Shown here: positions 1 through 8,358 of the stretch, piece by piece
Numbering within the stretch: the first letter of the stretch is position 1
Layout: each line of letters starts with the position of its first letter
Source: Calditrichota bacterium
Lineage (GTDB): Bacteria > Calditrichota > Calditrichia > JAJRVZ01
Assembly: GCA_024277055.1 (NCBI GenBank)
Contig: JAJRVZ010000247.1
Location: 1-42,163 of the forward strand
DNA length: 42,163 nucleotides
Direction: 5' to 3'
Program-made: the position numbers and the translations under genes
Notes under the pieces: model-generated
What the model saw: only the letters and a program-made list of their open reading frames with translations
Told to the model about the DNA's origin: nothing
The model's database searches: none

Positions 1-446
1 ATATTGTTATGGCCTCGCAGTTCGAATCGCTGGTACATCCGTTCATTATTATTTTTACCATACCGATGGCATTTATCGGCGTGATCCTGTTTCTGTATGT
101 GCTGAATATTTCGGTGAGTGTTGTGGTTTTTCTCGGTGCGATCATGCTGGCGGGAATCGTAGTGAACAACGCCATCGTTCTGGTGGATTACATCAACCAG
201 TTGCGCGGCCGCGGATTGAAGAAGATAGATGCCATCATCACGGCCGGGCGGGTTCGCCTGCGGCCGATTATGATGACGACCTCGACAACGGTGCTGGGCT
301 TGCTGCCCATGGCGCTGGGGCTGGGCGACGGCGCTGAAATCCGTACGCCGATGGCGATCACGGTGATTGTCGGACTGATCACCTCAACGATCTTAACCCT
401 GGTGGTTATCCCCACGGTTTATTACCTGGTGGATCGGAACGATTGA
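1..446 (+). CDS. RND efflux permease, C-terminal fragment (cut by window edge)
   Basis: This is the C-terminal end of an inner-membrane RND (HAE-type) proton-driven efflux permease. The reading frame is open through the left edge (codons Ile-Val precede the first Met of the track), so the true start lies outside the window. The visible part covers the last transmembrane helices. It has the MASQFESL segment typical of the region after the second periplasmic loop, the TM10 motif GIVVNNAIVLVDY and the loop RLRPIMMTTSTTVLGLLPMA. The Lys of AcrB TM10 (K940) is replaced by Asn. The next gene, 39 bp downstream, is a second complete RND permease, so the pair may work together. A membrane-fusion protein and outer-membrane channel would be expected upstream, outside the window. 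Family assignment is secure; substrate is unknown. Confidence 0.93.
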   Translation, partial: IVMASQFESLVHPFIIIFTIPMAFIGVILFLYVLNISVSVVVFLGAIMLAGIVVNNAIVLVDYINQLRGRGLKKIDAIITAGRVRLRPIMMTTSTTVLGLLPMALGLGDGAEIRTPMAITVIVGLITSTILTLVVIPTVYYLVDRND

Positions 447-485
447 GAATGAGTCAGGTAAAAAGAATTTCAAAAGGAGCGATAT

Positions 486-3400
486 ATGAAACAAGATAAA
501 TCCAGCCTGTTGCCCCGGTTTGCCGTTAACCGTCCGGTGACGGTTCTGATGAGTCTCGTTGCTCTGCTGGTAGTCGGTTATATCGCTTCTACGCAAATCG
601 CGGTTGAATTGATGCCCGCCGGTTTCAGTCCGCCGTTTCTGGGAGTGTGGACACCCTATCCGAATTCCAATCCGAAAGAAGTTGAAGAGCAGATCGCCAA
701 ACCCATTGAAGAAATGGTGCAGACCATCAGCGGTGTGAAGCGGGTGTACACAAGCAGCAGCAGCAACGGCTGCTGGACCATGCTGCGTTTCGAACAGGAA
801 ACCGACATGGACCTGGCATACAGTCAGCTGCGCGACCGAATGGACCGGGTAAAGTCGGAACTGCCGGATGATATCGAACGCTTGTATGTTCGTAAATGGA
901 GTAACGAAGATGAACCGATCATGTGGGTTGCCCTGATTGAAAAGGAACCGCAGGAAGACGCCTATTTCCTGGTGGAACAACGCATTCAGAAAGTACTGGA
1001 AAGAGTGGACGGGGTGGCCAAAGTAGAGATCTGGGGTGCCGAGGAAAAATCAATTCAGATTTTGATTAACCAGAACAAGGTAAAAAGTTACAGAATCAAC
1101 CTGTATGATGTGATACAAAGATTACGCGCCGATAATTTCAATATATCCAGCGGCTTTGTGGAAGAAGGAAACCGCAAGATATTTGTGCGATCCATCGGAA
1201 AATTTCGTTCGCTGGAAGATATCCGCAATCTGCCCGTACGTGGTACCAACCTGCGTCTGAAAGACCTGGCCGAGGTTACCTATGATGTACCCGAACGTCG
1301 CTGGCGGCAATCGATAGATGGAAAAAAAGCGATCAGTCTCGGCGTATTCAAGGAATCAATGGCCAATACCGTAGCCCTTACCCATGTTCTGAATGAAAAG
1401 TTTGAAAACGAAATCAAAAACGATGCGAAACTGTCCGGCTTTGAAATTGAAATTCTTTTTAACCAGGGTCAGTATATCGAAGAATCGGTTGACAACCTGC
1501 GCAGCGCAGGCATCTGGGGGGGCTTTTTTGCCCTGTCCGTACTTTTTTTCTTTCTGCGCCGTTTTCGAATGACCATCATCGTCAACCTGGCAATACCCCT
1601 GTCGGTACTGATCACCATCACCGTACTGTATTTCATGGGCTGGACGTTAAATGTTATTACGATGATGGGACTGATGATATCGGTTGGAATGGTTGTCGAT
1701 AATTCCATTGTAGTACTGGAAAATATTTACCGCAAGCGGTCGGAAGGCAAGAGCAGCAAAGAAGCTGCGCTGTGGGGCACCAGTGAAGTAGGGCTGGCGG
1801 TGACCATGGCGACCATGACCACCGTGGTGGTGTTTTTACCCCTGATCCTGATGAACGACAGCGCCGGATTCCGGTTCTACATGTTTCGTATCGGTATGCC
1901 GGTTATCATTTCTCTGATTGCTTCGCTCTTTGTAGCCATGATATTCATCCCCCTGGCTGCCACCCGTATCGTCAGCAAAAAAGAAGTTAAGGAACCGCGC
2001 ATTATCACTCGGACAAACAACCTGTATCGCAAAATTTTAGGCTGGTCCGTTACGCATCGGATGGAGACATTCGTAATCCTGATCCTGCTGATGGGTTCGA
2101 TGATTTACGCTTCCGGCAATACTCCTTCGACCGACGACAGTCAGGGCAACATAAACGATTTTCGACTCTGGTTTGAACTGCCGGAAAATTTTACCATCGA
2201 CGATACGAAACGGGTCTTCGATGCGGTGGAAGATACCATTAATGTCAAAAGAGATATTTACAACATCCGGAATATAAATACGCGTTATTCTCACAACTGG
2301 GGGCAAATTCGCGTATTTTTAAAGCCGAATGAAGTCCGGGAATGGTATGATGTGCTTGTGGAGAATATCGCGCTGGTGACCGGCCTCAAGGAAAAGAAAA
2401 TAATGAACCGTAAAGAGGTGGTAGAAGATATTAAAAAACGGTTACCCAAATTTCCCGGAGTTACGATCCGCACCAACTGGCGTCGGGAGGGAAACGATGA
2501 CGCCTCGCTGACCGTCATGCTTTACGGAGACGACACAGGCACCCTGACCACCCTGGCCAGGGAAGTTGAGCGGCGCATGGCTTCTATTGAAGAAATCATC
2601 AGTCTCGAGACCGACGCGGAAAAGGGTGCTGATGAAATTCATCTGCACATCAAACGGGAGCAGGCCAAGAAGTACGGAATATCACCACAGGTAATATCCG
2701 GGACCGTACAATATGCCCTGCGCGGAATTCCGTTACCGAAATACCAGACCGAAGAAAAGGAAATCGACGTACGCATTCAGCTGCGGGAAGATGACCGGCG
2801 TAACCTGTACCAACTGCGCAATCTGACTTTTTTCAGTGAAAACGGCGCGGAGATTCCGCTGGATGCCGTGGCGACTTTTGCGATCAACAAGGGATTCGGG
2901 GAAATTCAGCGAGAGAACGGAAAAACATTTCTTGCCGTGAAAGCCGTTTCCACCATGGAAAATGTTGAGCAACTGAAGGGCAGGGTAACACGCGCCATGC
3001 AGGGCTTTGAAATGCCCTACGGCTATACGTGGAGTCTCGGCGAACGCTCACGGAGAATGGACGAAAGCAATGAGAGTCAACAATTCGCGTTGATTCTTTC
3101 CGGCACGTTCGTTTTCCTGCTCATGGGTATACTATTTGAATCTTTCGTACTGCCGCTTTCGGTTATTGTCTCCATTCCGTTCTCCTTTTTCGGAGCATTC
3201 TGGATTCTGTTTCTGACGGATACACCGGTCGATATCATGAGCCGGATCGGCTTTATAATACTGGTCGGCATCGTAGTGAACAATGCCATCGTATTAATCG
3301 ACCTGGTAAATCGTCTGAGAAGTGAGGGCTATTCGCGTTACGACGCGATCATCGAAGCGGGAAGGCACCGGTTCCGTCCGATTCTGATGACCGCCTTCAC

Positions 3401-3641
3401 GACCATCGGCGGACTGATTCCGATGGCCGTCGGCAATGCAGCCATGATCGGTATCCCCTATGCACCGATGGGGCGTACGATTATCGGCGGCCTGATGACC
3501 TCGACGATGATTTCGCTGGTGGCGGTGCCCTGGGCTTATACGGTTTTTGACGATATGCGCCTGTATTTTAAAAAACTTACGGCACTGTATCTCAGCAAAG
3601 GAGAAGCATCGGCGGAACCTGTTACGCAAAGCGCCGAATAA
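486..3641 (+). CDS. RND efflux permease, complete (HAE family)
   Basis: A complete RND-superfamily inner-membrane permease of 1051 aa, the usual length (about 1,020-1,060). It begins with a short cytoplasmic segment and TM1 (residues ~15-35), followed by the first periplasmic domain, TM2-6 (~335-490), the second periplasmic domain and TM8-12 (~865-1030). TM4 reads VGMVVDNSIVVLEN. Asp405 matches AcrB Asp407, but the next residue is Asn rather than the second Asp of AcrB, and TM10 has VVNNAIVLID in place of the AcrB Lys. The charge relay is therefore reduced compared with AcrB, though such variants occur in related permeases. The ATG start has an AAAGGAG ribosome site about 8 bp upstream. It is co-directional with the preceding RND gene and is followed by an intrinsic terminator. 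Substrate cannot be told from sequence. Confidence 0.95.
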   Translation: MKQDKSSLLPRFAVNRPVTVLMSLVALLVVGYIASTQIAVELMPAGFSPPFLGVWTPYPNSNPKEVEEQIAKPIEEMVQTISGVKRVYTSSSSNGCWTMLRFEQETDMDLAYSQLRDRMDRVKSELPDDIERLYVRKWSNEDEPIMWVALIEKEPQEDAYFLVEQRIQKVLERVDGVAKVEIWGAEEKSIQILINQNKVKSYRINLYDVIQRLRADNFNISSGFVEEGNRKIFVRSIGKFRSLEDIRNLPVRGTNLRLKDLAEVTYDVPERRWRQSIDGKKAISLGVFKESMANTVALTHVLNEKFENEIKNDAKLSGFEIEILFNQGQYIEESVDNLRSAGIWGGFFALSVLFFFLRRFRMTIIVNLAIPLSVLITITVLYFMGWTLNVITMMGLMISVGMVVDNSIVVLENIYRKRSEGKSSKEAALWGTSEVGLAVTMATMTTVVVFLPLILMNDSAGFRFYMFRIGMPVIISLIASLFVAMIFIPLAATRIVSKKEVKEPRIITRTNNLYRKILGWSVTHRMETFVILILLMGSMIYASGNTPSTDDSQGNINDFRLWFELPENFTIDDTKRVFDAVEDTINVKRDIYNIRNINTRYSHNWGQIRVFLKPNEVREWYDVLVENIALVTGLKEKKIMNRKEVVEDIKKRLPKFPGVTIRTNWRREGNDDASLTVMLYGDDTGTLTTLAREVERRMASIEEIISLETDAEKGADEIHLHIKREQAKKYGISPQVISGTVQYALRGIPLPKYQTEEKEIDVRIQLREDDRRNLYQLRNLTFFSENGAEIPLDAVATFAINKGFGEIQRENGKTFLAVKAVSTMENVEQLKGRVTRAMQGFEMPYGYTWSLGERSRRMDESNESQQFALILSGTFVFLLMGILFESFVLPLSVIVSIPFSFFGAFWILFLTDTPVDIMSRIGFIILVGIVVNNAIVLIDLVNRLRSEGYSRYDAIIEAGRHRFRPILMTAFTTIGGLIPMAVGNAAMIGIPYAPMGRTIIGGLMTSTMISLVAVPWAYTVFDDMRLYFKKLTALYLSKGEASAEPVTQSAE

Positions 3642-4026
3642 CTAGGGGAATCAGGTATCCGGGTACCGGATTTTTTTTCTGACGGGTGTCGCCCGGGGCA
3701 AAGGGTTTATTGAAGTACGCTTTCCTTCCGTGATGCAAAATCTTCAGGTCTTTATGTGATGCCGTTCCGAGGGTAAGATTTTTACATATAAGGGATTTGC
3801 AAAAAGGGGATTAATTCCCGGTAATCCGGAAACCTGAATCAACAATGTTTCATTAACAAATGAAATATCCCTGCTCAATACTCAAATTCTCATCACCCAT
3901 CACTTTTCACACCTTACATCATAACCGGCACACTTTGCCGGCGTCGATCTCCTTTCTGAGAATTATTTTCCTGAAATCTGCGTTAAGTGACCCCTGGAAG
4001 TAACTATTTCAAAAACGGGGGATGTC
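3642..4026. other. Intergenic region, 385 bp
   Basis: It contains the terminator described separately. A second inverted repeat, CCGGCA-CACTT-TGCCGG at 3925-3941, lacks a T tract. A pyrimidine/A-rich stretch with loosely repeated TCA/CAC words lies around 3870-3920. The start of the next gene is preceded by GGGGGA, a good ribosome site. I see no RNA gene and no credible coding frame, and no promoter that I would commit to. Confidence 0.5.
3657..3678 (+). terminator. Intrinsic terminator after the RND genes
   Basis: A six-base-pair stem (ATCCGG / CCGGAT) with a three-base loop is followed directly by a run of T. It sits 16 bp after the stop codon of the second RND permease on the same strand, which fits a Rho-independent terminator for the efflux operon. 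Confidence 0.6.
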
Positions 4027-4614
4027 ATGTCATCGGAAAACTCCAAACAGGGAACGCTTTCGGGAAAGAATTTTTTCTGGTATGTACTTAGCGGCTTGTT
4101 GGTTATTGTAGTCCTTTATACTTTGTTCAAAGGAAATTTGCTTGAAAGTTTTTCCTTTGCCGGAGTCGAGCTGAAATTCAATTCCCCGACATCGAACAAA
4201 GAAATCGCCGGGATCGATTCATCGGTGATAGAGGAAAGGCAACAGCAGCTGCAGCAGGAACTGGCAGATTATGTACAAATGGAAGACTCGTCGCATTATG
4301 ATACGAATTCGGTTTCCGATGATGTGGTAGATGTGAATGTCACCGGGACCTATATTTCCAACGACGGCATGAGTTATATCCTGCAGCAAAACGGTCTGTA
4401 TGTGAATATGCAGGAAATAAGCCCGGTTTACGGCATAACCGCAGCCGGCCAGGGTATGTTTACGGAAGAAGGCTTGCAGATAAACTACAATACAATTCTC
4501 GGAACTCAGGGTACAATGCTGCTTAATCCTGCTGAAAATGGGTTACAACTGGCAGGAAGTTTCGTTGACCATACCTCAGGGGTATCGGGCCGGTTTATTC
4601 TGACACGGCAATAA
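4027..4614 (+). CDS. Membrane-anchored protein of unknown function
   Basis: I do not recognise a family. The 195-aa product has a short N-terminal cytoplasmic segment, one hydrophobic helix (residues ~16-36, FFWYVLSGLLVIVVLYTLF) and a soluble remainder. After a Gln/Glu-rich, probably helical linker (~65-90), residues ~105-195 are rich in Gly, Thr, Tyr and Asn with alternating hydrophobic residues. They start with GTYISNDG and end in SGRFILTR, which suggests a small beta-sheet domain in the periplasm. There is no lipobox and no cleavable signal peptide. The ATG start has a GGGGGA ribosome site. It stands alone between the RND genes and the outer-membrane protein gene, separated by more than 160 bp on each side. 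The call of a real gene rests on the ribosome site, composition and lack of a competing frame. Confidence 0.75.
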   Translation: MSSENSKQGTLSGKNFFWYVLSGLLVIVVLYTLFKGNLLESFSFAGVELKFNSPTSNKEIAGIDSSVIEERQQQLQQELADYVQMEDSSHYDTNSVSDDVVDVNVTGTYISNDGMSYILQQNGLYVNMQEISPVYGITAAGQGMFTEEGLQINYNTILGTQGTMLLNPAENGLQLAGSFVDHTSGVSGRFILTRQ

Positions 4615-4779
4615 AACAGTGAAGAAGAAAAAGATTCATCCCCCGGTCGTCGTTTTTTGCGGAATACCGGACCTGGGTGTGTTCGTGCAAAATAATCCCG
4701 GAAAAAGAGGTCCGTAACCCCTTGATATATTGCTGCAACTGTTTTAAGCTTACGGCTGTTTTATCATCCGGATTTTGAA

Positions 4780-6738
4780 TTGAAAAAGTCTGCTTTAGTT
4801 ATAAAACTGCTGATAATTTTCCTGCTGCTGTTATCTGCTGCAGCCGTTGCGCAGGAAAAAGAAAAGCCAAAAAAAAAGAGACGGGTTCCAAAAAAGCCGA
4901 AAAAAGAACAGGTGATCCAGGCGCCCGAAGATACCACACAATCTCTATTTGCTACACCGGAAACGCTTAAAACCCAGGCCATCAATTCCGCCGTTTACTG
5001 GTACGATTCCTCAAACCGCATGCACGCGCGCGGGGAAAAAAGCGAGGCTCCGCTTTTTCATCGTTCAGATGAAAAACTGATAAATTATATGGACATGAGC
5101 GACATCTTCCGCACGCAACCCATGTGGCAAGTATTCCATTTTAAAGAAAGGGGCAGACCGGCATATATCGCACCGGTCAATCGCTACCCGCAACAGGCCG
5201 GATTTTTTTTCGGTTCGGTTTTAATGAATGACCTTACCCACGGCATGTACAACAGCCAGCATATTCCACTTAATTTTATTCGAAATATTGAAAGCAGTAT
5301 CGCCGTCGGACAGATGCAGAACCTGGGAATGGGTTCGGCCGCGAGTATATATGTAACGCCGGACAGCCGGCACACGAAAGCCTCGTGGACACGGATAGTG
5401 TACAAACAGGGCAATTTCGGTTATTCGGACCTGGATATTTCCTTTGTTCAGCCTGTCAGTGAATCCTTTGCCGTGCAGCTCGGCGGCATTAACAGCCTGT
5501 ACGACGGCAGCATTCAGGGCGGGAACGCCCAGCATCAGAATTACCGCGGGGAAGTAACCTGGCAATACAATCCGCAATTCTATGTACGCGGTCAGTTCTT
5601 TTTAAACCGGGTTCGTGCCGGCATGACCGCTCTTGACTTTCCGCAGGAAATTGCTTTTCCGCGCCACGTTGAATTGCGGGATGATTATTTTATTGATGCT
5701 ACCTGGATACAAAACGATTCCACCGGGCAACGCGTACATGCTGTTCTTTTTAACAATTATGTTTCCCGCCGATTCAGGGATTCCGGCTCTCCTTACCGCG
5801 TTTATACCAAACAGAAGAAGTGGGGAGCGGATGTCAATTATAACCTGTTTCTAGGAAAAAATGAAATTCTTGTGGGGGCCGGAGCCATCGTGCCGCGTAT
5901 TAACGGAGTGGCATATAAAAAATCACACTATCCGACGGCGGCCAATGCCTACCTGCAACTGCGGATTCCGTTTCTTTCACAAATCGAACTGACAACGCGG
6001 GCACAGCTTGATCTGCACCGTCTGTTTAATCCGCAGCTTTCGACATCGCTGATAGCCGATGTCAAGCCGGCGGAAAATCACGAACTGAAGCTTTCCGCTG
6101 GCCGCAGCGTACGGTTCCCGGTCGTCAACGAACTGTTTTTCAGTTTTGATTCCCTTTTCGGCAATAGCCTGTTAACGCCCGAAGAACATATTTCATTCGC
6201 CGGAGAATACCGAATCGATAACGGTTGGTGGAGTGTCGAAATGAAAGGACAGTATACGCGCATCAACAACGAAATCATTTGGGACAGCACCCGTTTCGTC
6301 AACCGCTTTGAAACCCGGGATTTTGCCGCTTTCGGAATAGCTGCCAACATTCAATTATGGAAATTCCGTCTCGCAGCAGGGGGGCACTATCTGTTCGCTG
6401 ATGAGTATCTCACGCCGCGCAGCAGTGCACATATACAATTGCGTTTCAACGATGTCTGGTTGAAAGGTGCTTTAAAAGTTGACGCAGTTGCCGGCATCTA
6501 CTACTACGACCGCCACACGGCCATAAACTACGAACCGCGTCTGGAACGCTTTTATCCGGGGAAAGACATTACAACCGCCTACAGCATCTTCAATTGGAAA
6601 ATTGTAGGCACAGTACAAACTGCCAGGATTTTCTTTGAAATGGATAATCAGTTTGCCGAAGAATATGAGATAATTAACGGCTACGGAGAACTGTTCCAGC
6701 GCTGGCGGTTCGGGGTAAACTGGGTTCTCTGGGACTGA
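4780..6738 (+). CDS. Outer-membrane beta-barrel protein, TonB-receptor-like
   Basis: A 652-aa predicted outer-membrane barrel. I chose the TTG start because only it gives a full signal peptide (residues ~1-24, ending AAAVAQ). The mature N-terminus is strikingly basic (KPKKKRRVPKKPKK). Residues ~110-215 resemble a diverged TonB-receptor plug: a short helix (DIFRTQPMW), a loop with a promoted NDLTHGMYN, then IPLNFIRNIESSIAVGQ and a GSAASIYV segment. The rest consists of alternating aromatic/hydrophobic strands with charged turns, ending in WRFGVNWVLWD, as expected for barrel strands. It is shorter than typical TonB receptors (over 700 aa) and I see no TonB box or carboxypeptidase-like domain. 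It could be a porin or a reduced receptor; substrate unknown. Its stop codon abuts the stop of the convergent ogt gene with no spacing. Confidence 0.75.
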   Translation: MKKSALVIKLLIIFLLLLSAAAVAQEKEKPKKKRRVPKKPKKEQVIQAPEDTTQSLFATPETLKTQAINSAVYWYDSSNRMHARGEKSEAPLFHRSDEKLINYMDMSDIFRTQPMWQVFHFKERGRPAYIAPVNRYPQQAGFFFGSVLMNDLTHGMYNSQHIPLNFIRNIESSIAVGQMQNLGMGSAASIYVTPDSRHTKASWTRIVYKQGNFGYSDLDISFVQPVSESFAVQLGGINSLYDGSIQGGNAQHQNYRGEVTWQYNPQFYVRGQFFLNRVRAGMTALDFPQEIAFPRHVELRDDYFIDATWIQNDSTGQRVHAVLFNNYVSRRFRDSGSPYRVYTKQKKWGADVNYNLFLGKNEILVGAGAIVPRINGVAYKKSHYPTAANAYLQLRIPFLSQIELTTRAQLDLHRLFNPQLSTSLIADVKPAENHELKLSAGRSVRFPVVNELFFSFDSLFGNSLLTPEEHISFAGEYRIDNGWWSVEMKGQYTRINNEIIWDSTRFVNRFETRDFAAFGIAANIQLWKFRLAAGGHYLFADEYLTPRSSAHIQLRFNDVWLKGALKVDAVAGIYYYDRHTAINYEPRLERFYPGKDITTAYSIFNWKIVGTVQTARIFFEMDNQFAEEYEIINGYGELFQRWRFGVNWVLWD

Positions 6739-7245
6739 TCAGGGGAACAGGGTGCAGCCCTCATGGGATAGCAGCCATCTTTTTACTTCAATTCCACCGC
6801 CATAACCGGTCAGGTTGCCGTTGCTGCCAATGACCCGGTGGCAGGGCACAATGATTGAGATCGGATTACTGCCGTTGGCCAGTCCCACGGCACGACTCAG
6901 TTTTCTTCCCCCCAGCTTTTCGGCGATCCGGCCGTAGGTACATGTCTGCCCAAAGGGAATCTGAAGCAACCGCCGCCACACCTGTATCTGAAAATCAGTG
7001 CCCTGTAAATCCAGCGGAACCGTGAAATCCCTGTTCGTACCCTCAAAATAGGCTTTGATTTCCCCGGTTGCCGTTTTCAATTCTGCGGCGGGAAACTTAT
7101 CTGGTATTTGACCGAATTTACTTTTGAACCAGTGGAAAAAAGCATTGTCATTCGAGTGAAACGTGAGGCTGCACAGCCCCTTTTCGGAAGCGGCCAGGTA
7201 CAGCCGCTTTCCGAAGGGAGCCGTAAAATGATGGTAATTATACAT
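6739..7245 (-). CDS. ogt: Methylated-DNA-[protein]-cysteine S-methyltransferase
   Basis: Suicide DNA-repair protein that transfers the alkyl group from O6-alkylguanine to its own cysteine. The 168-aa length fits the Ogt/MGMT family. The active-site motif VPCHRVIG is complete (acceptor Cys135), preceded by the helix-turn-helix region with the arginine finger (LSRAVGLANGSNP) and followed by LTGYGGGIEVKRWLL. The N-terminal ribonuclease-like domain occupies about residues 1-75. It is the last gene of a minus-strand group: the DUF4920 lipoprotein gene ends 10 bp upstream and the two are probably co-transcribed. No Ada-type regulatory domain is fused to it. Confidence 0.96.
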   Translation of the reverse strand: MYNYHHFTAPFGKRLYLAASEKGLCSLTFHSNDNAFFHWFKSKFGQIPDKFPAAELKTATGEIKAYFEGTNRDFTVPLDLQGTDFQIQVWRRLLQIPFGQTCTYGRIAEKLGGRKLSRAVGLANGSNPISIIVPCHRVIGSNGNLTGYGGGIEVKRWLLSHEGCTLFP

Positions 7246-7255
7246 TGTTCGGCGA

Positions 7256-7732
7256 TCAGCTTTCGCTCTTTTCCTTTATAACAACCGAACTGGCCGTAAA
7301 AGAATAGGACGGCTTTTCTTCCTTAACTTCGGCGCCCTGTGCGGCCGTTTCTTCTTCAACATGTTTGTCGGTTTTCGTGCTGAAAATTCCCTGTACGGAA
7401 ACCAGGTTGCCGGCGCCGTCTTTTGGAACGAAAAAAGCATAATCTTTAAACCGTACGGTGATATCATATTCACCTTGTTTCAGTTTCAGCCAGCATCCCT
7501 TTTTCTGGCAAACATCGATTATCTGCCCGTCCAGCCGAACTTCTTTGCCTTCGTACTGTTCCGGGTGCTGGTACAGTTCCGCCAGCGACGTTGCGGCGTT
7601 CATTGTCATTTCCGCACCGTAGGTTTTTACACTGGTCTCGGTTTTCTGCTGTGTTTCCTCCTTTTTTCCACAGGAAAATACCAGCAGAACCGTCAGAATG
7701 AATACACTTGCTGTCATCCATTTTGATTTCAT
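7256..7732 (-). CDS. DUF4920 family lipoprotein
   Basis: A 158-aa predicted lipoprotein. The signal peptide ends in a lipobox-like VFSC with lipidation at Cys21, followed by a charged linker (GKKEETQQK). Residues ~40-130 match the DUF4920 pattern, a small OB-like fold. The motifs are YEGKEVRLDGQI, VCQKKGCW, VRFKDYAFFVPKD and VSVQGIF. The function of DUF4920 is not established. The paired Cys in VCQKKGCW could bind a metal, but that is only a possibility. The start codon overlaps the stop of the upstream PepSY-like gene (ATGA) and has an AAAGGAG ribosome site within that gene, so translation of the two is probably coupled. Confidence 0.87.
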   Translation of the reverse strand: MKSKWMTASVFILTVLLVFSCGKKEETQQKTETSVKTYGAEMTMNAATSLAELYQHPEQYEGKEVRLDGQIIDVCQKKGCWLKLKQGEYDITVRFKDYAFFVPKDGAGNLVSVQGIFSTKTDKHVEEETAAQGAEVKEEKPSYSFTASSVVIKEKSES

Positions 7733-8142
7733 TTTGTACTCCTTTTTTTAAATTTTGGATTTAAGATAAAAAACATATAAATGCCCGTGACCGACAAAAC
7801 GATCAGGGCCGCGGCGATAAAATCGTAATAATATACGGCATATTCTCCGAAAAAGATACCGGCATGCAGGTCGTACACGACCCATGAAAGGGGAACACTG
7901 CCGCTGTCGTCTTTATAAAGCCCGAGCGTTCCCTGTTGCTTGCGGATTTCGATCAGGCGCTGCTGATAACTGTCCGGCAGCCAGGCGGTACTGATGCGCA
8001 TACGATCCATAAATGAAAAGTCATTTTTATGCTCCAGTAAAATTCCGGTCGCAGAAATAATGATAATAACCAGTGCCGAAAGGGTACTGAGCCAGCGCCA
8101 GTAGCCGAAAGCAAAAATATGAACTTTACGCCATTTTTTCAT
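7729..8142 (-). CDS. PepSY-associated transmembrane-type protein
   Basis: A small inner-membrane protein. I start it at the internal Met (MKKWRKVHIFAFGYW, 137 aa) because the 43 residues upstream in the open frame look non-coding, and this start puts the usual Lys/Arg-His N-terminus directly before the first membrane helix. TM1 is about residues 18-40 (LSALVIIIISATGILLEH), and TM2 about 108-130 (FIAAALIVLSVTGIYMFF). Between them is an extracytoplasmic segment with the WVVYDLHAGIFFG stretch. The SATGI/SVTGIY repeats and the DLHAGIFFG motif are characteristic of PepSY-associated TM proteins. These often accompany membrane redox or metal-uptake proteins, but no such partner is seen here. It overlaps the downstream lipoprotein gene by 4 bp. 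Confidence 0.78.
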   Translation of the reverse strand: MKKWRKVHIFAFGYWRWLSTLSALVIIIISATGILLEHKNDFSFMDRMRISTAWLPDSYQQRLIEIRKQQGTLGLYKDDSGSVPLSWVVYDLHAGIFFGEYAVYYYDFIAAALIVLSVTGIYMFFILNPKFKKRSTK

Positions 8143-8268
8143 CGTGTATAAATTCCCGGTGGTCAGCAAATTAAAGTCAAAAGACTTAGCCTTTGCAGAT
8201 TTCAAAATCAATAGGTAAAAAAAGGGAACTCTGCATTTGGGAAATTTGAAATTTTTTACTATTTTTTC

Positions 8269-8309
8269 CATACTTACCCGACTCGAAGAAAATAAACATA
8301 CTTGCCCGA
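8269..8309. promoter_or_regulatory. Pair of 13-bp direct repeats upstream of nadC
   Basis: CATACTTACCCGA (8269-8281) and CATACTTGCCCGA (8297-8309) differ at one position and start 28 bp apart, in the 216-bp divergent gap between the PepSY-like gene and nadC. The second copy ends 50 bp before the nadC start. This arrangement fits a binding site for a dimeric regulator or a tandem operator. No NAD-responsive regulator is encoded in the window, so the assignment is inference. Confidence 0.4.
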
Positions 8310-8358
8310 TTTTATTGAAACAAAGTAAATGTGCGATTGAAGGGCGGAAACGAAATAA

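Noticed and set aside
393-980. 195-aa minus-strand open frame opposite the RND permeases
   Set aside because: Antisense of the RND coding sequence; no start signal or domain features.
3925-3941. CCGGCA/TGCCGG hairpin considered as a terminator
   Set aside because: No T tract follows and the previous operon already has a clear terminator at 3657-3678.
8143-8271. N-terminal 43-residue extension of the PepSY-like protein
   Set aside because: Residues look non-coding; the internal Met gives the standard family N-terminus before TM1.
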